DNA of 13,006 nucleotides from Oscillospiraceae bacterium (lineage in GTDB: Bacteria > Bacillota > Clostridia > Saccharofermentanales > Saccharofermentanaceae). Shown here piece after piece: positions 1 to 6,845 of the stretch. The DNA lies in NCBI GenBank assembly GCA_902803695.1, contig CADCQX010000229.1:1-13006 (forward strand), read 5' to 3'. The stretch's first letter is position 1; every line of letters begins with the position of its first letter. Both the position numbers and the translations under genes were made by a program. The notes beneath the pieces were generated by a model, which saw only the letters and a list, made by a program, of their open reading frames with translations, searched no databases and was not told the origin of the DNA.

Positions 1-219
1 ATGGAAGGAGCATTAGCTAGTGTAGTCGGCGGTCTTTCGGACTGTCCGGTGATCGCTGTTCCGACGAGTGTGGGGTACGGAGCTTCGTTTGGTGGGATAT
101 CGGCTCTCCTTTCTATGCTGAATTCCTGCGCCAGCGGGGTTTCGGTAGTAAATATAGATAACGGATTCGGTGCTGGTTATCTCGCCAGTATGATCAATCA
201 TATGGAGGCTAAGAAATGA
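1..219 (+). CDS. larB: LarB, nickel-pincer cofactor biosynthesis protein (3' end only)
   Basis: Only the last 72 codons are present; the reading frame is open to the left edge, and the ATG at base 1 is most likely an internal methionine. LarB is the carboxylase/hydrolase that acts on nicotinic acid adenine dinucleotide in the first step of nickel-pincer nucleotide synthesis. The fragment shows the PurE-like C-terminal fold signature, with PVIAVPTSVGYGASFGG (residues 16-32 of the fragment) and VVNIDNGFGAGY (49-60). The Cys at fragment residue 43 (NSCASG) sits where the family has its adduct-forming cysteine (Cys221 in Lactobacillus plantarum LarB); I infer this equivalence without an alignment. 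The gene ends in a 4-base ATGA overlap with larC, so the two are translationally coupled. Identity is strong because of both the motifs and the neighbour. Confidence 0.9.
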   Translation: MEGALASVVGGLSDCPVIAVPTSVGYGASFGGISALLSMLNSCASGVSVVNIDNGFGAGYLASMINHMEAKK

Positions 220-1448
220 AGACACTGTATTTTGATTGTTCCATGGGTGCAGCAGGAGATATGCTCTCTGCTTCCCTTATAGATCTTTTTGATGATAAGG
301 AAAAGGTAGTCGAGGAACTTAATTCTCTCGGTATCACCCATGTAAAATATGAGATATTTCCTGATACCAAGTGCGGAATAGTCGGAACTCATATGAAAGT
401 AACTGTCGATGGCGTTGAAGAGAGTGAGGAAATGCATGATCATCACCACGAACACCATCATGAACACGAACATGAGCACCATCATCATGAGCATGAAGGA
501 CATCATCACCACCACACGTCACTTCATGACATTGAACACATCGTATGCGACCATATGAAGCTTTGTAACAATGTTACACAGGATATCATGGGTATCTATA
601 GGCTGATCGCGGAGGCAGAAAGTGCTGCTCACGGCAAACCTGTGGAGGAGATCCACTTCCATGAGGTCGGAACAATGGATGCTGTAGCTGATATCACGGC
701 ATTCTGTTATCTTCTCGACAAGCTTCAGGTAAAAAACGTTATATCTTCAGCTGTTTGTGTCGGCAGCGGAACAGTTAAGTGCGCACATGGTACTTTACCG
801 GTTCCTGCTCCTGCGACTGCTTTCATTCTTAAAGGAGTTCCTACATATGCAGGTGAGATCAGGTCTGAGATGTGTACTCCGACAGGAGCAGCTATCCTTA
901 AGTATTTTTCTAGCAAGTTTGATGTGCAGCCGATGATGATCGTTGACAGGATCGGATATGGTACCGGAAAGAAGGATTTTGAAAGTGCCAATGTAGTACG
1001 TGCCATGCTTGGAGAACTTAATTCCCGGGAAGCTTCAATAGTGGAACTTAATGCCAATATCGATGATATGACCGGTGAAGAGATCGGATTTGCTATGGAA
1101 AGACTCTTTGATGCCGGTGCCCGAGATGTTTTTACTGTTCCGGTAACTATGAAGAAATCTCGTCCGGGAATTCTTTTGAGTGTTATTTGCGACAAGGAAA
1201 AAGAGGATGAGATCGTACGCACGATATTCAAATACACGACTACTATCGGTGTAAGAGAAAAGCCTGTCAACAGGTTTACGCTCGACAGAAGAACAGAGAT
1301 TTTGAATACTCCGTACGGTGATGTCAGGGTCAAGATCTCGGAAGGATACGGAGTTGTCCGCGAGAAGATCGAATATGAAGACTTATCGAAGATCGCCATA
1401 ACAGAGGGCACTTCGATCGGTGATATAAAAAAGGAAATCAGGAGGTAA
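216..1448 (+). CDS. larC: LarC, nickel insertion protein of nickel-pincer cofactor synthesis
   Basis: LarC is the CTP-dependent cyclometallase that inserts nickel into the pyridinium bisthiocarboxylic acid mononucleotide, giving the cofactor of lactate racemase and relatives. The 410-residue product starts MKTLYFDCSMGAAGDM and carries the family segments EIHFHEVGTMDAVADI (145-160), CTPTGAAIL (220-228) and NIDDMTGEEIG (281-291, start of the C-terminal LarC2 part). Residues 74-100 form a His-rich insert with 19 His in 27 residues. An SD GGAGG (204-208) lies 7 bases before the ATG, inside larB. In L. plantarum larC is split into larC1 and larC2 and read by ribosomal frameshifting; here a single frame covers both parts. 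The stop overlaps the SD of the next gene. The product is predicted cytoplasmic. Confidence 0.95.
   Translation: MKTLYFDCSMGAAGDMLSASLIDLFDDKEKVVEELNSLGITHVKYEIFPDTKCGIVGTHMKVTVDGVEESEEMHDHHHEHHHEHEHEHHHHEHEGHHHHHTSLHDIEHIVCDHMKLCNNVTQDIMGIYRLIAEAESAAHGKPVEEIHFHEVGTMDAVADITAFCYLLDKLQVKNVISSAVCVGSGTVKCAHGTLPVPAPATAFILKGVPTYAGEIRSEMCTPTGAAILKYFSSKFDVQPMMIVDRIGYGTGKKDFESANVVRAMLGELNSREASIVELNANIDDMTGEEIGFAMERLFDAGARDVFTVPVTMKKSRPGILLSVICDKEKEDEIVRTIFKYTTTIGVREKPVNRFTLDRRTEILNTPYGDVRVKISEGYGVVREKIEYEDLSKIAITEGTSIGDIKKEIRR
435..515 (+). repeat. His-codon-rich tract inside larC
   Basis: Low-complexity stretch made of irregular repeats of CAT/CAC codons separated by GAA/GAG, encoding residues 74-100 of LarC (19 His, with Glu, one Asp and one Gly). 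Runs of this type in nickel proteins such as UreE and HypB bind or store Ni2+. The role here is inferred from composition and from the metal-handling neighbours. Confidence 0.9.
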
Positions 1449-1454
1449 TGCGTT

Positions 1455-2510
1455 ATGCATATGGCTGATGCTTTGTTGTCACCTGCGGTAGCAGGAACAA
1501 TGTATGTGGCTTCCGCTGCGGTTGCGGGACTATCGGTCTACAAATTGAAGAAAGAGGAGAAACTTACCAGCGAACCGACGTTCAAAAGACTGCCTACAAT
1601 GGCTGTTATGTCGGCTCTCGTATTTGCCGGACAGATGATCAACTACACTATCCCGGGAACAGGTTCATCTGGACATATCTGTGGAGGTATGCTTCTTACA
1701 GCATTGTTAGGACCGTATGCAGGATTCCTTTCGATGATAACCGTTTTATTGATACAATGTCTGTTCTTTGCGGACGGAGGATTGATGGCTCTGGGTTCGA
1801 ATATATGGAACATGGCGTTCTACGGGTGCTTCGTGGGATACTTCCTTATTTATAGGCCGATCATGAAGACCAAGATAAATACGAAGATCAAGCTCATCCT
1901 GGCGTCTATACTCGGTTGCGTTATCACATTACAGATGGGTGCATTCTCGGTTGTACTTGAGACTTCACTTTCCGGCATAACAGAGCTTCCGTTTAAGTCA
2001 TTTGTTATGCTCATGCAGCCTATCCACCTTGCGATCGGTCTTATCGAAGGCCTTGCAACTTCAGCTGTTCTCGTATTTGTTCACTCCACATCTCCTGACC
2101 TTATCAAGGGCGTAGATAACGGTGAGAGCAAGAAGAGTTCGCTTAAGGTCACTATCGCAGTACTTCTTGCCTGCGTTATCGTTATCGGCGGAGGTTTCTC
2201 ACTTCTTGCCAGCGGCAATCCTGACGGACTTGAGTGGGCTTTGTTCGGAAATACTGAATACAGTGAGAGCAGAACTAACATGGGTCTTGATGAAGAGGAT
2301 TACGGAACATCAAGTTCTGTAGCTGATAAGGCCGGATCCATACAGGAGAAAACGTCTTTCCTTCCTGATTATGCTTTCTCATCCGACAGCGAGAATCCTC
2401 TCGGAACAACTGTTTCGGGTGTTGTAGGTTCTGCGATCGTTGCTGTTATCGCTATCGGCATCTGCTTTGCAGGCGGCTTCTTCCGCAAGAAGACCAAAAA
2501 GAATGCCTAA
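1455..2510 (+). CDS. Fused nickel transporter substrate-binding protein NikMN/LarMN (CbiM + CbiN type)
   Basis: This is the membrane component that captures Ni2+ (less likely Co2+) for an ECF-type importer. Residues 1 to about 215 are a CbiM/NikM domain. The mature N-terminus begins Met-His-Met, and the family uses the His at position 2 plus a later His (here His74 in SSGHICGG) as metal ligands. Residues about 230-345 are a CbiN/NikN-like unit with two transmembrane segments (about 232-252 and 318-342) and the PDGLEWAL motif at 256-263 in the outside loop. The start at 1455 is preferred over the ATG at 1461 because the SD GGAGG (1441-1445) is 9 bases upstream and the later start would remove the ligand His. 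The gene lies 6 bases after larC. Nickel rather than cobalt is inferred from the lar context. Confidence 0.9.
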   Translation: MHMADALLSPAVAGTMYVASAAVAGLSVYKLKKEEKLTSEPTFKRLPTMAVMSALVFAGQMINYTIPGTGSSGHICGGMLLTALLGPYAGFLSMITVLLIQCLFFADGGLMALGSNIWNMAFYGCFVGYFLIYRPIMKTKINTKIKLILASILGCVITLQMGAFSVVLETSLSGITELPFKSFVMLMQPIHLAIGLIEGLATSAVLVFVHSTSPDLIKGVDNGESKKSSLKVTIAVLLACVIVIGGGFSLLASGNPDGLEWALFGNTEYSESRTNMGLDEEDYGTSSSVADKAGSIQEKTSFLPDYAFSSDSENPLGTTVSGVVGSAIVAVIAIGICFAGGFFRKKTKKNA

Positions 2511-2520
2511 AAGGTGAGAA

Positions 2521-3321
2521 ATGAACAGAGCAAGAGAGGCATCTTCCGAGATACGTTCTGTCGAGGATTTAAGTAAGCTTGATTCTCCGGTCCATGGCCT
2601 GAGCCCGCTTTCCAAGCTTCTTTTGACCATCGTTTTTATCGCGACGGTCGCGTCGTTCAACAAATACGACATTGTCGGTCTGTTTGCGATGATACTGGTT
2701 CCTCTTTTGGGTTACATGATAAGCGGGATCCCTGTAAGTACCTGTTTTCGAAAACTGAAGGTTGTGCTTCCGATCGTACTTTTGGTAGGCATAGTAAATC
2801 CTTTTCTGGATCGTGAGATCATGTTTTCTATAGGAAGCTTCAGGGTCAGTTACGGCATCGTGTCCATGGTGACGCTGATGCTCAAGGGTATGTATAGTCT
2901 TATGGCGTCGTTCCTTCTCGTGGCAACGATGCCTATAGATGACCTTTGTAAGAGCCTTCGTAAGATCCATATGCCCAAGATCATAGTATCGCTCCTGCTT
3001 CTAACATATAGATACGTTTCTATGTTTTTGGATGAAGTCGCGACTATGACGGAGAGTTATTCTTTGAGGGCTCCCGGACAAAACGGTATCGCTTTTAGAT
3101 CCTGGGGATCTTTTCTGGGGCAACTCATCATAAGGAGCATGAATAAAGCGGACCGCAATTACGGCAGTATGATACTCCGCGGTTTTAACGGTGAGTTCTA
3201 TTACTGCGACAGAGTCTTTTCCAAGCTGTCATGGCTTTGGATACCGATACTTATCGCGGCCTGTGTGCTTATGAGGATATTTAATGTTCCGGCTTTGCTC
3301 GGTTCATTGTTTGTGAGGTAA
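2521..3321 (+). CDS. EcfT/CbiQ-type permease component of the nickel ECF transporter
   Basis: 266-residue membrane protein that couples the ATPase to the NikMN-like subunit. It has several hydrophobic segments (about 33-47, 52-70, 80-96, 113-137, 153-170 and a final one at about 237-256). The cytoplasmic coupling region contains the two short Arg motifs expected in EcfT proteins, SLRAPG (181-186) and LRGFNG (219-224). The first differs from the common ARG form. MPIDDLCKSLRKI (137-149) resembles the conserved family segment before the coupling helices. The gene begins 10 bases after the upstream stop with SD AAGGTGAG, and its stop lies 2 bases before the ATPase gene, so the three transporter genes form one unit. 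CbiQ, NikQ and LarQ cannot be separated by sequence alone; context favours nickel. Confidence 0.88.
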   Translation: MNRAREASSEIRSVEDLSKLDSPVHGLSPLSKLLLTIVFIATVASFNKYDIVGLFAMILVPLLGYMISGIPVSTCFRKLKVVLPIVLLVGIVNPFLDREIMFSIGSFRVSYGIVSMVTLMLKGMYSLMASFLLVATMPIDDLCKSLRKIHMPKIIVSLLLLTYRYVSMFLDEVATMTESYSLRAPGQNGIAFRSWGSFLGQLIIRSMNKADRNYGSMILRGFNGEFYYCDRVFSKLSWLWIPILIAACVLMRIFNVPALLGSLFVR

Positions 3322-3323
3322 AG

Positions 3324-4043
3324 ATGATAGACATCAGAGGTCTGACAGTTGAATATGACGGCGGAATAAAAGCCCTTGATAGTATCGATCTGACGGTCAA
3401 TGAAGGAGATTCGCTCGGCCTTATCGGAGCCAACGGAGCAGGCAAGAGCAGTCTGTTCAGAGCGCTTACGGGTCTTACGGCTTTTACGGGTTCCATAAAG
3501 TTTAACGGGCTTGATGTTATAAAGAAGAATCTGCCTTCGATACGTCAGGATATCGGATATGTTATCCAGGAATCCGACGACCAGATGTTTATGCCTAAGG
3601 TTATCGAAGATATGATCTTCGGTCCGGTTAACTACGGAACTTCCAAGGAGGATGCGGTCAAAAAGGCTGATGAGATACTGAAAAAACTTGAGATCAGTCA
3701 TCTGAAGGACCGCTATAACCATAAGATCTCAGGCGGTGAGAAGAAGATGGCGGCTATAGCTACCATACTCATGATGAAGCCGAAAGTGATCCTTTTTGAT
3801 GAGCCGACATCATCTCTTGATCCTCATAACAGACGCACTGTCATTAATGCGATCAACGGAATAGATTCGACGAAGATAATAGCTTCGCATGATCTGGATC
3901 TTATCTACGATACCTGCGGTAAAGTGGCTCTCATTAACCGGGGCCGCATCGTTAAAGTTGGGGACAGGGACGAGATCTTAAGAGACAGGGAACTCCTTGA
4001 AAGTAACGGGCTGGAACTGCCTTTGTCTATGGGTGGCCGCTGA
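3324..4043 (+). CDS. CbiO-type ATPase of the nickel ECF transporter
   Basis: 239-residue ABC ATPase that powers metal import at the inner face of the membrane. All nucleotide-binding motifs are present: Walker A GANGAGKSS (35-43), Q-loop Gln82, signature SGGEKK (136-141), Walker B VILFDEP (155-161) with the catalytic Glu160, D-loop SSLD (163-166) and H-loop His189. The Q-loop region reads YVIQESDDQMF, as in cobalt/nickel EcfA subunits. The start ATG follows the permease stop by 2 bases. This is the last gene of the nickel unit; no clear hairpin terminator follows it. Confidence 0.92.
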   Translation: MIDIRGLTVEYDGGIKALDSIDLTVNEGDSLGLIGANGAGKSSLFRALTGLTAFTGSIKFNGLDVIKKNLPSIRQDIGYVIQESDDQMFMPKVIEDMIFGPVNYGTSKEDAVKKADEILKKLEISHLKDRYNHKISGGEKKMAAIATILMMKPKVILFDEPTSSLDPHNRRTVINAINGIDSTKIIASHDLDLIYDTCGKVALINRGRIVKVGDRDEILRDRELLESNGLELPLSMGGR

Positions 4044-4060
4044 TGGCACGCCTTAATTTG

Positions 4061-4069
4061 TGATATAAT
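4061..4069 (+). promoter_or_regulatory. Extended -10 promoter for the racemase-family gene
   Basis: TGATATAAT is a perfect extended -10 (TGnTATAAT). The best -35 partner, CTGATG at 4040-4045 with an 18-base spacer, is weak, which is usual for extended -10 promoters. The expected transcript start is near 4076, giving a leader of about 25 bases with SD AGAAGG at 4088-4093. Confidence 0.6.
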
Positions 4070-4100
4070 TACTCCAGATTTTTCGAGAGAAGGTAAGACA

Positions 4101-4802
4101 ATGAAGGATAACTTTGTCATAGGAGTTTTGGGAATGGGTACATATGCGACCATTCTTATGTTCCGTCAATATGCCGAGATCTTTGAGGCTGAAAAGGAAT
4201 GGGACAGACCAAGGATCGTGATAGATAACAGATGTACCATGCCGAGCCGTGTCAGAGCTTTCCTTTATAACGAAAATGTTGAGAAACTTCTTTCTGAGAT
4301 GATCGAGTCTCTTGATTTCCTTGTAAATGCCGGTTGTACGCACATAGTGCTCGCCTGTAATACCGCGCATCTCTTTCTTCCGATGATATTGGAGAGAAGA
4401 CCTGAGTTCTCGGACAAGGTCCTGAATATAGTCGATAACTGTGTAAATAGGATCGTGGAAGACGGGAAGAAGCAAGTGTATCTCATCGGTACTGAGGGAA
4501 CGGTAGCGTCAAAAGTCTACCAGAGCAAGCTTTCCGTATATGACATCGATTGTCTTACTCCTGAAGAAGATGAATATTCCAAGATGAGATTCTGTATCGA
4601 AGCAGTCAAGCAGAATAAGTTTGATGATGAAGTAAAAAGAACATTCCTGGAACTCGTAAACAGGACCGACACATGCATCCTCGGATGTACGGAACTTCCT
4701 GTCCTTTTCGAAAAATACGGCGATGAAGTTACATGCAAAACTGTCTATGATCCTATGCGCATGGCTGTTGAAAGGCTCAAGGAGATCTATAACGAAAACT
4801 GA
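4101..4802 (+). CDS. Aspartate/glutamate racemase family protein
   Basis: Predicted cytoplasmic, cofactor-independent racemase/epimerase (Asp/Glu/hydantoin racemase superfamily), 233 residues, close to the usual 225-240. The two catalytic Cys motifs are intact: ACNTAH with Cys86 and GCTELP with Cys196. The N-terminus has the expected strand and Gly turn (VIGVLGMGTYAT). The two motifs fit amino-acid racemases better than decarboxylases or maleate isomerases. Substrate could be aspartate, glutamate or another amino acid; L- to D-Asp or Glu for peptidoglycan is the commonest role, but I cannot assign it. It starts 57 bases after the nickel ATPase gene, with its own extended -10 promoter, so it need not be cotranscribed with the lar genes. 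SD AGAAGG is 7 bases before the ATG. Confidence 0.88.
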   Translation: MKDNFVIGVLGMGTYATILMFRQYAEIFEAEKEWDRPRIVIDNRCTMPSRVRAFLYNENVEKLLSEMIESLDFLVNAGCTHIVLACNTAHLFLPMILERRPEFSDKVLNIVDNCVNRIVEDGKKQVYLIGTEGTVASKVYQSKLSVYDIDCLTPEEDEYSKMRFCIEAVKQNKFDDEVKRTFLELVNRTDTCILGCTELPVLFEKYGDEVTCKTVYDPMRMAVERLKEIYNEN

Positions 4803-4822
4803 TATTGATCCGGTTGCTTATC

Positions 4823-4859
4823 GGGAAACATCTGATAATCTTAACTAATTCCCTTTTTT
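4823..4859 (+). terminator. Possible weak intrinsic terminator after the racemase gene
   Basis: GGGAA (4823-4827) can pair with TTCCC (4849-4853), directly followed by six T (4854-4859). The stem is only 5 bp with a 21-base loop, so it would be weak. The -35 of the next promoter falls in its loop. It is a candidate only. Confidence 0.3.
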
Positions 4860-4869
4860 ATTATATAAT
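4841..4869 (+). promoter_or_regulatory. Sigma-A-type promoter for the envelope glycan cluster
   Basis: -35 TTAACT (4841-4846), a 17-base spacer and a perfect -10 TATAAT (4864-4869). Transcription should start near 4876. That is downstream of the in-frame GTG at 4873, so this promoter rules out 4873 as the start codon of the next gene on its own transcript. Confidence 0.65.
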
Positions 4870-4914
4870 ATAGTGCAGTTTGTATTTATTGTTCTAAAGG
4901 GAGTGTTAGGGACT

Positions 4915-6795
4915 TTGAGCAGCAATATGGAACAAAAAAGCAGCCTTCAAAAGAAGGGCGTATTTTCGGGGCTTTGCATTTTTCTTTGTAACAGACCTCT
5001 TTTGACTGCAATTATTTTCAATATCATCGTTCTGCTTATAAAAGTCCTTACGTTGGATATCAAGTATGAGGTATCTGATGATCATATTCAGGATGCGCTT
5101 CTTTCCGGAGCTTTTGGTCAGGGCAATAACCCGTATATGTTTTTCTCAAATCCGTTTCTCGGATTTGTTCTTAAGTTTTTCAATGAACTGATCCCTAAGG
5201 TAAGTTTCTACTTTCTGTTCATGGAGACGTTGTCATTCATCTCGATGACGGTCATCTTTTTCGTGCTCTTCAAAAAAGTAAAAGGACCGCTTTCGGTCTT
5301 ATTAAGTCTCATATTTGCGGCTTCCGCAGCTAATGATATGTATATTCTCGTCCAGTTCACCAGAGTTGCGGCCGTAGGCGGATTTGCGGGCGGACTGTTG
5401 GTATTGTACGGTTTTTTCGAAGCGAAAAAAGGAAGGATCTTTTGTATCATAGGCGGAGCGGTTATGGCGATCTTCTCAGCATTCCTGAGGATAGATTCCA
5501 TATATGTTTCATTGCTTTTCCTGTTCATCGTGTTCCTTTACAAGGCTTTCGATCTTTATAAGGACAAGGAGATAAGTTCCAAGGAAACCTTGAAAAAGAT
5601 CGGAACCTGTTTTGTATTGTGCGGTGTTCTTGTCGGTACGCTTTTCGGTCTTCATTATCTTGGAAATGCGATCAAGTACAGAAATCAGGAGTATAAGGAC
5701 TTTGAGGATTTCCAGTACTACAGATACAGGATCACGGATACATGGGTTCCGGGATATGAAGATGTCGGAGAAGATTATGCTAAGCTCGGCTATGATTACA
5801 CCGATTACATGATATTGAACGTATGGGGATTTGGTGATGCCTCCGTTTATTCGCTTGATAAGCTCGAGAAGGTCGGAGACATTAACGTTGCTTATTCGGA
5901 CGAACTTACGGAATCTCCTATCTTCTTCATGGGTGATATTGCTGCCAGAGGAGTCATGGTCTACTGGAGCACCATCTGTCTTTATGTGATCATAATCATT
6001 ACCGCTTTCTGCGGTAAGAGATTGCTTTGGCCGTTTTTGGTATTGCTTTCAACGTTCCTTCTACTTCTGGGATTCTCGTATGCGGGAAGAACCGTATATA
6101 GAGTCGAGAGCAGCATAATACTCTGTTCGATAATGACTTTGCTATTTACGTTTGAACCGGATATTAAGAACAGCTTTTACAGCAAGACAACTGTTCTTCT
6201 CAGCAGGAAGTTCAGGATAATGGATATAGTCGCTTTGATCGCAACGGTGCTCGTTTTGGGATTCCATATCCCGATGTGTATTCCTGATAATAGTTTAATG
6301 GAATTATCGGATGAGGAGTACAGAGCAAAGTTCAGTGACGTTCTTCTTGATTCGGCTCATTTCGTAAAGGAAAAATACGGATTCAAGATCGCTGACAGAA
6401 AGCCGCATCCTAATCTTATAGAACTCATGAGATCAGACAGTGAGCACTATTACTACATTGATCTCTACACCGGAATGCAGGAACTCTACTTTGATTATGA
6501 TCCTTGGCTAAGACCTGAGAAGGATATGTACAAAGATCAGTATTTCTATTTCGGAAGCGTAGCAATGCGCGGACCGGATGAGAGGTATATCCTGGAACAG
6601 AATGGAATCGATAAGGATAATCCTTATTCGGGACTGACACACGACAACGTCTATATTGTTGATAACTACTTCATCGATGATCTTCTGGCATATGTGAGAA
6701 AGTATTACGCTCCTGATGCCGAACTGGAACTCATAGATGAAGTGGACGGTTTCAAGATCTGGAACATTTACATTCCGGAAGGATCTGAGACGTAA
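4915..6795 (+). CDS. Large polytopic membrane protein, GT-C glycosyltransferase-like (family not recognised)
   Basis: I do not recognise the exact family. The 626-residue product (numbered from the TTG at 4915) has about 11 hydrophobic segments between residues 29 and 454, a roughly 90-residue hydrophilic loop (about 249-341) and a hydrophilic C-terminal domain (456-626) rich in Tyr and Asp. Just after the first membrane helix comes SDDHIQDALLSGAFG with Asp55-Asp56. An acidic pair in the first outside loop is the hallmark of GT-C enzymes that use polyprenyl-phosphate sugars, so a transferase acting outside the membrane is inferred. Start choice: GTG 4873 precedes the predicted transcript start; TTG 4915 has AAAGGGAG (4896-4903) 11 bases upstream; ATG 4927 is the alternative. 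Downstream genes make nucleotide sugars and lipid-linked sugars, which supports the role. It could also be a flippase or polymerase-like protein. Confidence 0.75.
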   Translation: MSSNMEQKSSLQKKGVFSGLCIFLCNRPLLTAIIFNIIVLLIKVLTLDIKYEVSDDHIQDALLSGAFGQGNNPYMFFSNPFLGFVLKFFNELIPKVSFYFLFMETLSFISMTVIFFVLFKKVKGPLSVLLSLIFAASAANDMYILVQFTRVAAVGGFAGGLLVLYGFFEAKKGRIFCIIGGAVMAIFSAFLRIDSIYVSLLFLFIVFLYKAFDLYKDKEISSKETLKKIGTCFVLCGVLVGTLFGLHYLGNAIKYRNQEYKDFEDFQYYRYRITDTWVPGYEDVGEDYAKLGYDYTDYMILNVWGFGDASVYSLDKLEKVGDINVAYSDELTESPIFFMGDIAARGVMVYWSTICLYVIIIITAFCGKRLLWPFLVLLSTFLLLLGFSYAGRTVYRVESSIILCSIMTLLFTFEPDIKNSFYSKTTVLLSRKFRIMDIVALIATVLVLGFHIPMCIPDNSLMELSDEEYRAKFSDVLLDSAHFVKEKYGFKIADRKPHPNLIELMRSDSEHYYYIDLYTGMQELYFDYDPWLRPEKDMYKDQYFYFGSVAMRGPDERYILEQNGIDKDNPYSGLTHDNVYIVDNYFIDDLLAYVRKYYAPDAELELIDEVDGFKIWNIYIPEGSET

Positions 6796-6811
6796 AACCA
6801 TATGACTGTGC

Positions 6812-6819
6812 TGTATAAT
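6812..6819 (+). promoter_or_regulatory. Possible -10 element upstream of rmlA
   Basis: TATAAT at 6814-6819, preceded by TG directly (not the canonical TGn). No convincing -35 is found 16-18 bases upstream. If used, transcription would start near 6826, just before the SD of rmlA (GGAGGGG, 6836-6842). It may be an internal promoter or chance. Confidence 0.35.
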
Positions 6820-6845
6820 GAAAGAAGATCGATCGGAGGGGACTT

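Noticed and set aside
198..515. Minus-strand frame rich in Met and Val opposite the His tract
   Set aside because: Its odd composition is the direct complement of the CAT/CAC repeats in larC.
435..515. CRISPR-like or tandem repeat array
   Set aside because: The repeats are irregular, have no spacers and are explained by His/Glu codons in larC.
725..1411. Open frame of 228 codons on the minus strand inside larC
   Set aside because: It lies wholly antisense to a confidently identified gene, has no recognisable motif and no good ribosome binding site; it is a codon-bias shadow.
4044..4100. Terminator after the nickel ATPase gene
   Set aside because: No stable hairpin with a T run is present in this gap; only the racemase promoter and SD are supported.
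4803..4914. Riboswitch or small RNA in the largest intergenic gap
   Set aside because: The 112 bases hold a promoter and a weak hairpin; the leader after the predicted transcript start is too short for a known riboswitch.
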